Assembly (NCBI GenBank): GCA_039090855.1
Contig: CM077013.1
Location: forward strand, 139,149,240 to 139,213,239
Length of the DNA: 64,000 nucleotides
Source of the DNA: Macrothele yani
Lineage: Eukaryota; Arthropoda; Arachnida; Araneae; Macrothelidae
Direction of reading: 5' to 3'
Shown piece after piece: positions 22,848 through 34,290 of the stretch (the first letter of the stretch is position 1; each line of letters starts with the position of its first letter). A program made the position numbers and the translations under genes. The notes under the pieces were generated by a model. The model saw only the letters and a program-made list of their open reading frames with translations. It was not told where the DNA came from and did no database searches.

Positions 22848-24259
22848 CACTGCTGGCCACCCAAAATGAAACACCAAGAATGAAGCATCCGATTGGCCTG
22901 GCATTTGCAGCATGCGTCGCCCGCGAGAGGACATGCAAACGATTAGCTTTGCAGGGCATACGAAAATCATGTGCGCCCGGTACGCCACCGAGAAGCACTA
23001 TACAAAAGGTGAACAGAAGAAGGCGGGTGTAAGTAGTGGAAGTGTGTTGTGCTGCCGGACCTGTGCGTGGGAAGCTTCCTGATGCCTCGTCGCAGAATAC
23101 AGCAGTCATTCTAGCACGTTTCGGAGTTCGACAGAGGACGAACAGTGGCTTATCGCGACAGCGGTTTATCGTACCGAGACATCGCCGCCCGTGTGGGACA
23201 ACATCCAGCCCCAGTGAGGCAAGTATGGATTCGGTGGGTGCAGCAGGGACGAACGGACCGACGTAAGCGATTGCCGCAGCAGCGGCACACCACCGAACGA
23301 GAGGACCGGCATGTTGTGCGGCGGGTACTGACGGCTCGCACCGCAACGTCACGAACGTTAGCGCAGGAATTAGGGTGTGTTGCGCAACAAAATGTGTCGG
23401 GACGTATCGTTTGACGTCGTCTGCAGGAGCGGGGACTTGTCGCACGGCGCCCATTGCTCCGATTACCATTGACGTTATACCACCGGCGAGTGCGGCGGCA
23501 GTGGGCCGCTGAACGCCGCACCTGGACTATAGAATGGCACAACATTGTCTTCTCCGACGAATCCCGCTTCTGCCTGCAACACCACGATGGTCGAATCCGC
23601 GTGTGGCGGCACCGCGGCGAGAGACTGTATGACGCCTGCATTATGCATCGCCATACCGGTCCGTCGCCTGGTCGTTAGAGTTTGGGGCGCAATTGGATAT
23701 GACACCCGCACCCATCTGGTATGTATCGCCGGTACACTTAACATCCACCGCTACATCTCCGATGTTTTGGAGCCTATAGTCCTCCCTTACCTGCAGGACC
23801 TGCCAGCGGCCACGTTTTAACAGGACAATGCACGTCCGCACGTTGCATGCATGGTGCAACAATTCTTCACGGCCCACCAGTTGTCACTGCTGCCGTGGCC
23901 CGCCTGTTCTCCCGATATGTCGCCCATTGAACACGTCTGGTCGCTGATCGGCAACCGAGTGGCCCGGCAAGCACCACCCGCGGACTCACCTGATGAACTG
24001 TGGCAACGTGTTGAAGCAGCCTGGACTGACATACCCTAAGCCCACATTCAAAGCCTCTTTTCTTCGCTGCCGCGGCGTGTAGCGGCCGTTATTGCCAGCC
24101 ATGGGGGCCACGCAAACTATTGATGTCTGCGTGTTCCGCAAGTCGCACGGGCTTGTAAGCTCAATCGTTTCATCTTTGCATCTGTTGTTATGTGTCCAGT
24201 AAATCTGGCTTTGCTATCTCGTGTCCTTCTTGGTGTTGTATTTTGGGTGGCCAGCAGTG
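22848..24259 (+). mobile_element. Tc1-like transposon, family B, copy 2
   Basis: Ends CACTGCTGGCCACCCAAAAT and the reverse complement at 24259, flanked by TA (22846-22847, 24260-24261). Almost full length compared with copy 1, and it lacks the 13-bp triplication. Confidence 0.93.
23082..24039 (+). pseudogene. Tc1-family transposase (family B copy 2), 3 stops and 1 frameshift
   Basis: I place the start at the ATG at 23082 (MPRRRIQQSF). The reading continues with an in-frame TAG, the first HTH (YRDSGLSYRDIAARVGQHPA), a TGA at 23412, VFSDESRF with the first catalytic Asp, a one-base shift near 23680 before VWGAIGYDTRT, a TAA at 23818, then QDNARPHVA (second Asp) and SPDMSPIEHVWS (Glu), spaced as DD34E. 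All catalytic residues survive, so the copy is young but dead. Length (about 318 residues) is normal for the family. Confidence 0.9.
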
Positions 24260-24261
24260 TA

Positions 24262-24686
24262 GTTGATAGCTTTGACACCTAACAAACTCTTGATAGTAGT
24301 GCGGTCCTGTTTTGTCGAAGTCTGCTTATCTTCACTAACGGTAAGCGTAATCTAAAGAAATAAACCCTTGGGAGTTCCGATGAGACGCTTAGTGTACAAA
24401 ACATAAAAGGAGGTAACCAAAATTTACGTAGGAGGAAAAATGCAGAAACATGAAATTAAATAGGTAATATGCTTCATAAAGTTTTGCAAAAATAAGGTGA
24501 TTATTTATCCTGAACAGCTTTACTTGAGTTGCAATATGCTAAGCAAACCTTGCTTGCATAATTGAAGTCAGCGTCGTTTTTACGTGATTTACCCAACTTT
24601 TTTTAACTCATTAATTATCTCGAAACAAATATCACTTTTTGCTGTAGTTGCTTAAACTTTTAGCACCAAGAAAATATGGCACTTAA
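24262..24686. other. Non-coding, no feature recognised
   Basis: AT-rich sequence between a Tc1 element and a SINE. Confidence 0.4.
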
Positions 24687-24695
24687 ATTCCCAGT

Positions 24696-24925
24696 GCTGC
24701 CCCGGTGGTGCAATGGCCTAAGCGCTGGCTTATGACCATTCGTTCGAAATGGGTCCGGGTTCGAATCCCGGTGAGGCATGGAAGTAGTGTTTGTCTTACG
24801 GTGCTGGCTATCTCCCTTACTTGGGACCAGTGGCGGTAAATTAGGGACGGGCGACTGCTTATAGCCCACTGAGTTGCTCACGGTGGTCGTTGAGCTCCCA
24901 ACCAAAAAAAAAAAAAAAAAAAAAC
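24696..24925 (+). repeat. SINE family 1, full length
   Basis: tRNA-like head with GGTTCGAATCCCGGTGAGGC, conserved body and a 20-bp A tail. A 9-bp target duplication ATTCCCAGT flanks it (24687-24695 and 24926-24934). A G run follows at about 24947-24958. Confidence 0.9.
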
Positions 24926-24934
24926 ATTCCCAGT

Positions 24935-26065
24935 TGGGTTTTTAGGGGGGGGGGGGGGAGGTTACAAGGCCCGTCAGTATGAAAACCATAATTATTTCAA
25001 ATTTTGAACTTAGTAACTTTTCGTTGAATCATTTTGTTCACATTTTGCACTTCGTTGCTGCCAGCAACGAACTTGAAGTAAAGAGCCATTGTAGAAAGAA
25101 CGTCACAGACGAGATGCCTCACTTGTTACTACATTCTTGTCAGGCGAGGACAACGGGGGTTTCCGCTCTGATACGCGCATTTTAGCATCATCAATTTGCA
25201 TTTCTGCATTAATAATATGCACTTCAATGCTTCGGTTGTTTATTGATCACAAATTCTAACATTCCGGTGGACACATATATAGAACGAGTGCTCGGTTTCC
25301 ACCTTTATACTTCTCATTTCTCCTTCAGAATCTCCTGTGTGTGTGTTTGTGTTTGTGCGTGCGTAATAGCGGAAGATAAGATATGTAGGATACATTCTTC
25401 TTCTTCTTCTTCTGCCAGATTTTGTTTTTAATTTTAGAGAATTTATATCGTAATGCATTATGTAATTCCACACGGGCGTCTACATCATGGAATAAAAAAA
25501 AACTTTAATGCCTCGGGGATAGAAACCTTTATATATAGCGAAACGCACACGCACACCAATACCAAATTAGCTGTGACCGAATGGGAAAAGAGGGTCAGAA
25601 ATGAAAGTAGGCAAAGCGACTAAGAGGATAGAGAAAGTTGGTCCTAGGGCAGTGTGCCTAGGTCAGGATTCTTACGAGCATTACCTAGTTATTTAGTCCT
25701 CATCTGAGAACGAGGTTACCCTACATGGATCACGCCGTGCACATTGTCGTACTCTTAAACTCAAAAAGAAGGGGATGCAAACGAAACAATCATTTAGCTT
25801 TAGGCAAACTAGTACCATACACAACAAAACGAAAGATAATCAAGAACAGCATTGGCCAATGGATTCTCGCCGAAGTATGTAATCATTTTGCGTGGTCCAC
25901 AGAAGTTGAACGGGTAGCAAAGAGAAACGTGATCTCGATTAAAATTTCACTGCGTTTCGGAAAAAGATTCCTGTTTAAGTAGTTTAACCGAAGCACGAAT
26001 GGATGAATTTCGTAGCACGAAAAACGCTTCACAGATTTACGAGAAACAGTAAAATATCACATATA
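24935..26065. other. Non-coding; small TTC microsatellite
   Basis: TTC repeats at about 25393-25411 and GT-rich sequence at 25337-25362. An 85-residue ORF at 25725-25982 has no recognisable motif, and I do not call it a gene. Confidence 0.4.
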
Positions 26066-26067
26066 TA

Positions 26068-27277
26068 CACTGAGTGGCCACTTTATTATGACCACCGCAC
26101 AGTTTTAAGCAAATGAGCTGTGGCTGCACGCTGTTGCCGCCAGAGAGCGAGGCTAGTATAAAAAGGGAAAGCTTAGTGCTTGCGGCAGTAGTAGAACTAA
26201 TTTTTGGGTGACGAGATGGGTAAAAAATGCGATTTGACGGACTTTCAAAGTGGGATGATTGTAGGAGCTCGGATCCATGCATGTAGCGAGTATCACTGAA
26301 ACCGCCGCATTCGTGAAATGTTCCAGAGCAGCGGTTGTTAAAGTGTTTAAAGACTGGACTGTCAGCCAAAAAACTGGGTCTATACGTGCAACGTGTGGTC
26401 ATCATCGACTAGTGACTGCTCGGGCGGAACGGAGAGTGTCCAGACTGGTAAGAGACAACAGAAGGACAACAGTGCAGCAAATTAGAGACAACCTTAATCA
26501 AGGATCTCTTCAAATGATCTCTGCACACACTGTTCGCCGTACATTGCATCGGATGGGATATGGAAGCCGAAGGCCTGTTCGAACACCTTTGTTGTCTGCA
26601 GTTAACAAGAGAAAAACGTCTCCAGTTCGCACAGGAACACAAGGATTGGACAGTCGATAATTGGAAACAAATTCTGTGGTCCGATGAATCACGTTTTCAG
26701 TTGCACCATGCCGATGGCCGAGTGAGAATTTGGCGGAAACAGCACGGAAGCATGGATCCCAAATGCATTGCTACAACCCTTCAAGCTGGTGGAGGCAACG
26801 TTATGGTTTGGGAAATGTTTTCCTGTCATGCTTTGGGCCCTTTAATTCGTGATGATCAACGTCTGAGTGGCACATCATATCAAAACTTCGTTGCGCACCA
26901 AGTTCATCCTGTCATGTGGATGGTTTATCCCAATGGCGATGGCTACGTTCAACAAGATAATGCGTTCTGCCATAGTGCTCGTATTGTACAGGATTGGTTT
27001 CAGGAACATGCCGGTGAGTTTACTTTGCTTAGGTGGCCCCCTCAATCTCCAGATCTTAACCCAATTGAGAATTTGTGGGATGAAGTTCAACGAGCCATCA
27101 GACAGCTGGATCCACAACCCTGCAATCTCACATTCCTGGAAAGTGCTATTCATCAAGCATGGTCTCAGATTCCTCAAACCACCTATCAACATCTCGTGGA
27201 GTCCATGCCACGAATAATCGATGCAGTATTAAAGGCAAAAGGTGGCCCAACGATGTACTGAGAGGGTGGTCATAATA

Positions 27278-27279
<2 letters not shown>
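26068..27279 (+). mobile_element. Tc1-like transposon, family D, 3' end replaced by GT repeat
   Basis: The 5' end CACTGAGTGGCCACTTTATT follows TA. Near the 3' end the complementary GGTCATAATAAAGTG is present, but the last bases run into a (GT)n tract where GGCCACTCAGTG would be expected. The tract is in turn split by a TRIM at 27312. Confidence 0.85.
26216..27261 (+). pseudogene. Tc1-family transposase (family D), two frameshifts, DD36E spacing
   Basis: The ATG at 26216 gives MGKKCDLTDFQSGMIVGAR. A frameshift near 26277 then moves reading to HVASITETAAFVKCSRAAVV (first HTH), and another near 26610 moves it to the frame ending at 27261. The latter carries LWSDESRFQLHHADGRVRIW (first Asp), NVMVWEMFSCHALGPL, YVQQDNAFCHSARIVQ (second Asp) and SPDLNPIENLWD (Glu), ending KAKGGPTMY. 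By my count 36 residues lie between the last two catalytic residues, as in the described DD36E group. The catalytic residues are intact and the frameshifts make it inactive. Confidence 0.9.
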
Positions 27280-27311
<32 letters not shown>

Positions 27312-27312
<1 letters not shown>

Positions 27313-27724
27313 GTGATGTACTATAGAGGTAAAGCACGTGTCAAGACGACAAATCTGCAGCGATACATTCCATCCGTGTAGCTTAGTTGGGAGAACAACT
27401 TACTCCGGAGTAAAGGGACACGGTTCCGATCATGGACAAACTTGTGTTTTCACATTAACGCTCGAACGTAAAAATTGATCTACTGGCCGTTTGGTTCTTC
27501 GAAAGGTTTGAGATGTTTGTTCCTCTCATCGTATAGAATTAATAAATAAATTCGTTCTTCCCTCAAAAAAAAGAAAGAATTAAGAGGGAAATGTGGGATG
27601 TATTTTAGAGGTAAAGCACCTGTACAGACGACAAATCTGCAGCGATACATTCCGACCGTGTTGCTTAGTTGGGAGAGCAACTAACTCCGGAGTGCGGGGG
27701 CGCGGACAAACTTGTGTTTTCACA
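27312..27724 (+). mobile_element. TRIM family A, complete, inserted in a GT microsatellite
   Basis: 5' LTR 27312-27454 (TGTGATGTAC...TTTTCACA), then a primer-site position reading TAACGCTCGAACG, interior, purine tract TTAAGAGGGAAA, and 3' LTR 27592-27724. GTGT occurs on both sides (27308-27311, 27725-27728), but the surrounding (GT)n makes this duplication weak evidence. Each LTR holds a tRNA-like stretch (TGTAGCTTAGTTGGGAGA; TGTTGCTTAGTTGGGAGA). The LTRs differ by several substitutions and a deletion, so the copy is not recent. The interior keeps a small hairpin (TGAGA...TCTCA, 27509-27528). Confidence 0.85.
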
Positions 27725-27728
27725 GTGT

Positions 27729-28077
27729 GTGTGTGCCAGGTTAAAAACGTACCCACAAAAACAGCAAAACCACCGAAAATCTAACCGGGCAAAGCTCCTG
27801 ATTAAAAGAATTTTCAAGAGCTGCAAGAAAACAAAAATATTCAAGCTGAAACTACAATGACAATAGAAACTTAATAAAACAGCAAAAACTATATTGGAAC
27901 GAAAAGGAAGGATTGCAGAAATGTTGATAGCATTGTCCATGGCTTATTCAAGGGACTGCATAGATAACCCGCTCTCGTTTCTACGAAGACCAAGTAAAAA
28001 CATGGGTTTTTAACTGTAGCAAATTTATATATGGGCGAAAAAACAGAGTTAGGGTATTTATATTAAAGACATACAAC
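27729..28077. other. Non-coding, no feature recognised
   Basis: The GT tract ends near 27736; AT-rich sequence follows. Confidence 0.4.
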
Positions 28078-28213
28078 GTTTCTCAAAAATATTTTATTTT
28101 TCAAGTGGACCAAGGTTTCTCTGGGCTCTGACTTGGCTTCATCAGGACTAAGGCTAAAGCTAGGCCAGAAAACCAGAGAAACCTTGGTCGACTTGAAAAA
28201 AATGTGAGAAACG
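28078..28213. repeat. Short fold-back repeat
   Basis: Arms 28078-28125 and about 28168-28213 are reverse complements over about 46 bp (CGTTTCTCAAAAATATTTT against AAAAAAATGTGAGAAACG, and CCAAGGTTTCTCTGG against CCAGAGAAACCTTGG). The loop of about 42 bp reads TTGGCTTCATCAGGACTAAG. It may be a small MITE or a retroelement end. Confidence 0.7.
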
Positions 28214-28535
28214 CATTTCCTTAATACAAGTATAAATATTAAACATCACAAAGACTGTAGCCTCCGATTTCAGGGTTAGGGTATATTTATTCAGATAATT
28301 CCTTCTGAGCCCACATTCAAATGCGTTACAGTAGAAACCCAAGTTTTTTTTAGGACTTTGTAGAAATGAGAGAGAGAGCTGGTCTCTGAAACATTCATGG
28401 GAAACAGGTCTGAAAATGTCTGGAATTCTTTCTTTCCGTTCCAGTATAGTTTTGCTGTTTTAATAAGTTTCTTGTTTGTTGTTGTTGTTGTCGTTGTCAT
28501 TGTAGTTTCATCTAGATTATATTTTTTCTTACATA

Positions 28536-29630
28536 CACTATATTGACAAAAGTCACAGGACACCTAGAAGAGAAACGCACCATAGCATTTATTGACATAC
28601 ATTAGTACGGTGTCGGTCCACCTTTGGCCTTAATGCGTGTTCTGACCCTTCGAGACAAGCTTTCGACAAGGTTTTGGAATACAGCGATAGGTATCCCTTC
28701 CATTCAGTACATAATGCTGCCGCTAACTGTTGCTTAGTAGTAGGCCTTGGTTCCAAATTCTTATGCAAGCCTATAATTCATCCCATAGGTGTTCTATAGA
28801 ATTACGATCAGGGCTCTGTCCTGGACAGTTCACATACGATATGAAATTATGGTCAAGTCACGCCGTAACAGTCCTCGCTTTGTGGCTCGGAGCACTATCA
28901 TGCTGGCACCAACAAGGCTCGGTTCCATAGTATTGCCATAGAGTTTGTAGGGCATAATTGTCCAGAATATGACGTGCTGGTTGACAGGTTTTCCCACGAT
29001 ACCTAATGGGTCGTGACCAAACCACGAAAAACATCCCCACACGCATACACTGCCAGTTACAAACTTAACCGTAGGAGCAGTACACTGTGGTAAATAGCGT
29101 TCTCCCAGCTGCCGCCATACCCACACACTGCCATCAAACTGATTTGGATTCGTCAGGTCATAGGACCCCTTTCCATTGATCTACGGTCCACGATAATTGT
29201 TCTTTTCACCATGCACCAACGAGTAGCATTCCGAGTGGAGTTGAAAGGCTTATGAGCAGGTGCACGACTACGGTAACCCATGGAATGAAGTTATCTGCGA
29301 ATGGTACGTGTACATACCGAGGTTCCAGCATTTTTACTCACCTGTACACTGAGGTCTTGTGCAGTACTCCGGCGATCATCTGTAGCTACTCTCCTGAGGC
29401 TTCGACGTCCTCTATCACTGATTTTCTTTGGTTTGCCAGTACGTTTTCCTGCTTCAGGCACGCGATATGTCTTCCACGTGTTCAGTACATCCAAAACAGT
29501 TGACTTGGGTATGTTTAAACGCCTCTCGGTTTCTCTTATGGACAATTCACTAATATAACACCCAAGAATCTTTCCTTTCTCAAAGTCAGTTCTCTTCCGT
29601 CACGACATTTTTACTCAACCTCACAAAGTG
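28536..29630 (-). mobile_element. Tc1-like transposon, family C, copy 2 (5' end missing)
   Basis: The 3' terminal repeat is at 28536 (CACTATATTGACAAAAGTCA on the plus strand, after TA). Homology to other family C copies continues to about 29630 and stops before the 5' terminal repeat, where sequence of another Tc1 family begins. Confidence 0.85.
28602..29608 (-). pseudogene. Tc1-family transposase (family C copy 2), broken
   Basis: Minus-strand reading starts ATG TCG TGA at 29608 (already stopped), then RTDFEKGKILGCYISELSIR, SIRETERRLNIPKSTVLDVL (first HTH, 29291-29545) and NAGTSVCTRTIRR. Later WVWRQLGERYLPQC and VCVWGCFSWFGHDPLGIVG (28830-29126) are readable, followed by shifts. The second Asp and the Glu fall in other frames. 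The stop equivalent of GGPTPY lies at 28602-28604. Confidence 0.82.
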
Positions 29631-30343
29631 ATCCATCATGGTGCTGCAAACTGAAGTGGGATTCATCTGAAAACACGATGCCTGGCCATTCGCTCCTCTA
29701 TGCGCGATGTTCTTGGCACCATTACAGTCGCAGACGCCTGTGTTGTACAATAAAAGGTTGCCGAAGCAATGGGCGCCGTGCAAAAATGCCCCTTTGCTGC
29801 AGACGACATCAAACCGTCCGTGCGGAGATAGGGTGGTGTGTCACACACCCGAATTGTTGAGCTAAAGTGTTTGGTCTGGCTGCGCGATCCGTCAGGACCA
29901 TGCGCAACAGATGTTGGTCCTCCCCGCTCGGTGGTGTGGTGGGGCCGTTGGGCTCTCGCGCTCGTCGGTGTTCCTTCCTCCGCTACCCGCTGACGCTATA
30001 TACTCCCCACCGTGGCAGCATGCCGTCCCACACGACCACCGATGTCTCGGAGTGAAAATCCGCAATTCCGATATGCCACAATTCTCGCGCGATCGAAGTC
30101 GGAAACCTGCTGGTAGGGCTGCCGTTGTCTTCGACGGGGCTGCTGCAGCGGTCTGTGGTCAGCAACGGCGAGCAAACGTACTTAGATGCTTAACACAGGC
30201 TCCTTGTTCATCCCTTTTATACGACTTCCATGGGGCGTTACTGTCCCACATGATTTCCGTATGTGCTTCCCGGCTAATCTTTTAGATGCGCCCCCTTCTT
30301 CCAACGTTCGAGCCCCTGGGATGCTATCTTCCTTTTGTTGCAC
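29631..30343 (-). pseudogene. N-terminal fragment of another Tc1-like transposase (family E)
   Basis: Minus-strand frames spell QQVSDFDRARIVAYRNCGFS and LRDIGGRVGRHAATV (first HTH), a serine/arginine-rich linker (TSARAQRPHHTTERGG), then VFSDESHFSLQHHDG with the first catalytic Asp next to the junction at 29630. Several shifts occur. The C-terminal half is absent because family C sequence begins there. The family is related to family B but distinct. Confidence 0.72.
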
Positions 30344-30508
30344 TTTAACGAAGTAAATTTCTCCGTCATTTTTGGTCCACGCCGGGGATCAAACCCGAGT
30401 CCACTTATTCCGGAACAAGTCGCTCCACCAACTGAGCTACGCAGACGTTCGTTCTAGCTGCTATCTGCCTTTATGTCGCGTGCGTCCTGCTGGGCCAAGC
30501 ACGTCACA
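30344..30508 (-). mobile_element. TRIM family B solo LTR
   Basis: On the minus strand it reads TGTGACGTGCTTGGCC, then the tRNA-like block with TAGCTCAGTTGGTGGAGCGA (box A) and GGGTTTGATCCC (box B), ending ACTTCGTTAAA. It aligns with the LTRs at 54299-54782 and 57740-57901. The 4 bp on each side do not match (GCAC, GGCC), so the target duplication is lost or one end has changed. Confidence 0.75.
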
Positions 30509-32459
30509 GGCCACCAGTGTATATATTTCTTCTCGGACGCATAAATGCATTATCATTTCAGCAGAATGCTTTCTCTTAAAATCTCTGCTTTTAAAATATT
30601 AGTTTTATGTCGGAAAGTATTCACAAGACGTACTAATTACACCCGAGAATTCGGTGTCATCTTTCTTGTTCAAAAGTGTTGTTTATGCAGTGGTCAACGG
30701 TAAGCGAAGACAAATTTTGGAACTGCGGTTCTTTTTATACACACTGTGAACAATAAGTGGTGTGAATTCACGGAAAATATCTGAAAATGACGTGCAGCAA
30801 AGTTGCCAGTAGGTACTCGTATTTTTTAGAAATTTTCATTTTTAAAAGTGCCCGTTTATTTTAACTTCCGTAGTTTCACAGATTTTCCGTAGGCAGAACT
30901 TCCCTTTATTTCAGAAAAGTCCATTTTAGGTTTTTCCGTATTTAAACTGAAATTCCGCGAAACTGACGAACCTGCATTTTTCAGCCCTTTCGCCAGATGA
31001 TTCCTATGCTCCGGTCAGAAGTGAACCAGGGCCGTTCGAACAGGTATCGCACGCCTATAACAACTGAGCCACAGACAAACGGAAACTTGCGTCACGTACA
31101 TCGTAAAAGAAATTGCGCGAAAATGAATTTTTCTTTTTGCCGTTTCTTTTTGTCATTAGTACGAGAGATTTAGTTATTTTATTTTCTGTCGGAGCTTTTT
31201 TTTTTTTTTTTTTTTTTTGAATAGGTTTGTAATAATTTATTTTTTTTGTAGGTGGACTTTTCATAAATTAAGCATTTCTCATCGCGATTTTTCGAAGCAA
31301 CAAAATGCTTTGCAACTTTATTTTTTTAAACTGACAATGACTTTCAGTTATATTTCAAAAAGGTGAAATGTACTTTTTTATAGTATTATTTCACCAAAAT
31401 AAAAATAAAAAAGCTGCTAAATATCAAATTTACTCTTGATAGATATAATAGTTTTGCCCAAAGACTGATTCAGAGACATCGTATAACCATCTGTGCGATA
31501 AGTTAAGTACCCGGTTTCTAACAGTAATACAATATAAATATTAAATAGCTGGTGCACAAAAAATAATTTTGCTTTAACACACCTCTAAAACGGTAATTTA
31601 CTGTCAATATAAGAAAGAAACTGCGGAAAGGTATCTGAAAATTCAAAATTTTACCCTGGTACGAAAAATCCGTGAAATTCAGGTTTCTTTCCGTCATTTC
31701 ACGGAAAAGATTGTAACAGAAATATGCTTCGTTATTTCACGAATCACGAAAAGTGGGTCGTGAATTTCAGAAATGTTTTTATAGTGCAGCTGCGCGTTAT
31801 ATCCATCTTTGGAATAAGCATGAGTTACAGGATTAGAGGGACGTTAAAGCATCTTAGTTCACTTTATTGAATAGGCGATCGATTATAGGAGTTTATATCT
31901 GTATCAGCGGATGGCTATGAAATTTCAGAAATCAAAAATAAAACCGGCCAAAAACGTATTTGCACCATTGCCCACTGAAGAAAAACAAAATCGGGAATTA
32001 ACCAGCTAAAAAAAACTTGAAGTAGCCGGAAAACTGTGTTTACGTTAGTGGCAAAAGAAACATTCAAGTAACAAAGAAAAGAATGAAACAACTGTGTTTA
32101 TATCAGTGCAAAGAAAAACTGGTAACAGGCAAGTAAGAAACAACGAGAAACGTGTTGACACTGGTGTCTATTGAAACGTGATAAGGAATTCATGCAAAGG
32201 CCATCTGTGCGTATGTGTTTATCAAAAAAAAAAAAAATCTTGAAGTAACGCATTGTAAAAAATTGCAGAATAGTCAGTATTTCACCAGGATTATGATGGT
32301 TTACAGATCGTAAGCACGCCACCTGGCAGTCAACCATATATTTTCGGGAGATAAACAACATGTTCACGGTGTTTAAACTGTTTGAACTGTTACTGTATTT
32401 TAACCTTGGCAACGTTCTTCTTAAAGTGGTTATATAGCTGTTTTTACGACGTCTTTTGT
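30509..32459. other. Non-coding; part of a possible CACTGT-ended element
   Basis: A CACTGTGAACAATAAGTG at 30737 resembles the reverse complement of AATTTTTTACAGTG at 34557. The block 30690-30995 is inverted relative to 6415-6690. T- and A-rich runs occur at 31198-31218, 32222-32238. No gene was recognised. Confidence 0.4.
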
Positions 32460-34290
32460 ATAAAAAGATCGTGCTTATGAAATTTTGGTACAGACGGACG
32501 TACGGACAGTTTGTCCGTCCGTACGTCCGCCTGTATCCACGATATCTCTGCAACTATTATTCCGATTTGAAAAATTCTTTTTGCGTTGGAAAGCTTGAAA
32601 TATGCGAATGATGATCCTTCATTTCGTTTTTTTACGATGTACAATTTTGCCGCTAGAGGGCGTAAATGCAGATGATGTCACATTAAAAAATAGGTTTTAT
32701 TCCACATATTTGCTTCTAAACATCCGATTGAAAACATTCTTTGATCTTTCGATTCCACTTATATCCAAGAGTATTTTAGATATAGTTGCTTTTTCAAATT
32801 ACGCATAGATTTTCCGCTAGGGGGCGTAAAAGTAAATAACATTTTTTCCCGATAACTCTTTTTCTAAAACTCCGATTTGAAAACTTTTTTCTTCATCGGA
32901 GACACCTCCTAATGGAAAATATTTTGCATATAATTTCTAATTGTTGGTAAAGAATACTTTGGCCACCAGGGGGCGTAAGTGTTCGTTTTTGCTTCTGATA
33001 TATTTGCCATAACATTGGAGCTTCTACAATATTGATTGAAGAAATTATTTCGTGGACTGATGCCACTCACATCGATAAACCTTTTCGGAATATTTTCTTC
33101 TTAAAATATTCCACAGTTTTTCCGCCAGGGGGCGTAGATGTATATCTTATTTTTATCAATATCTCTACTTTTAGGAGTCCGATTTGAAAAATTCCTTCTT
33201 TGTTGGATAGTGTTTCCAATGTGACATGTTTTAAATATAATTTCAAAATTTTCAAGTAATTCATAGACTTTCCGCTAGGGGGCGTAAAGGTAAATTGCTT
33301 TCCCCCTATATCTCTGCTTTTAAATCTACGATTTGAAAAATTCTTTCTGCACCGGATACAGCTCCTGGTAAGAAATCCTTTGCACATAATTTCTAATTTT
33401 TTCAAAAAATGGTTTGGCCACCAGGTGGCGTAAGTCTTAATTTCCGGTTCTGATGTATTTGCAGCAAAATATGAGCTTCTAAAATCTCGATTGGAAAAAA
33501 GTCGTTTGTTGACCGATACTACTCATGTCGACAAAGCTTTTAGGGACATTTTCTTCTTGAAATAATGCATGGTTTCTACGCCAGGGAACGTAGATGTATA
33601 TCTTATTTTTGTCAATATCTCTACTTCTAGGTGTCCGATTAGAAAAATTCCTTCTTTGTTGGATAGAGTTTCCGATGCGAAATGTTTTTCCTATAAATTC
33701 AAAATTTTCAAGTAAATCATAGACTTTCCGCTAGTGGGCACAATGGTAAATTGCGTTTTCTGCGTTATTTCTGCTTCTAAAACACCGATTTGAAAAATTC
33801 TTGCTGTATCGCCTACAAGACCTGATGGGAAATAGTTTTCACATAATTTCTAACGTTTGGTAAAGAATGGTTTGCACACCAGGGCGCATAAGTGTAAATT
33901 TCTGCTTCTGATGTATTTGTAGAAAAATCTGTGTTCCTGAAAACTCGACTAAATTTTTTTTTCTTGGACCGATACCGCTCATATTGAAAAACCTTTTGAG
34001 AATACTTTCTTCCTAAAATAATGCATGGTTTCCCACCACGGGACGCAAAGTCACATCTTATTTTTGCCGATATCTCTGTTTCTCATTTGAAAAATTCTTT
34101 CTGTGTTGGAGAGCCTTTCCGGTGCGAAATGTTTCTCATATAGATTCATGTTTTTCTTAACGCACAAGTTTGCAACCAGAGGGCGTAAGCTCACGATTCC
34201 GTTTACAGCAATATCTAAGGGATTAAAAACCCGATTGAAAAAATTCTTTCTTCCGTCAGATTCTATTGTTTGCCATACCGGTTCCATTGA
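32460..34290 (+). repeat. ~152-bp tandem array in ~456-bp trimers with CTCF-like cores
   Basis: A conserved 13-bp core recurs at 32650, 32814, 32963, 33122, 33272, 33418, 33578, 33728, 33875, 34033 and 34173 (mean step about 152). Forms include CCGCTAGGGGGCG, CCACCAGGGGGCG, CCGCCAGGGGGCG and CCACCAGGTGGCG; the right-hand copies are more decayed. Every third copy is alike (33122 to 33578 and 33272 to 33728 are both 456), so the array is a trimeric higher-order repeat. GATTTGAAAAATTCTTTCT recurs in each unit. The array begins next to an inverted repeat of CAGACGGACGTACGGACA at 32492. No protein is encoded. Confidence 0.9.

Noticed and set aside
25725..25982. 85-residue ORF as a gene
   Set aside because: No recognisable domain and no supporting context.
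30344..30508. Target duplication around this solo LTR
   Set aside because: Flanking tetranucleotides GCAC and GGCC do not match.
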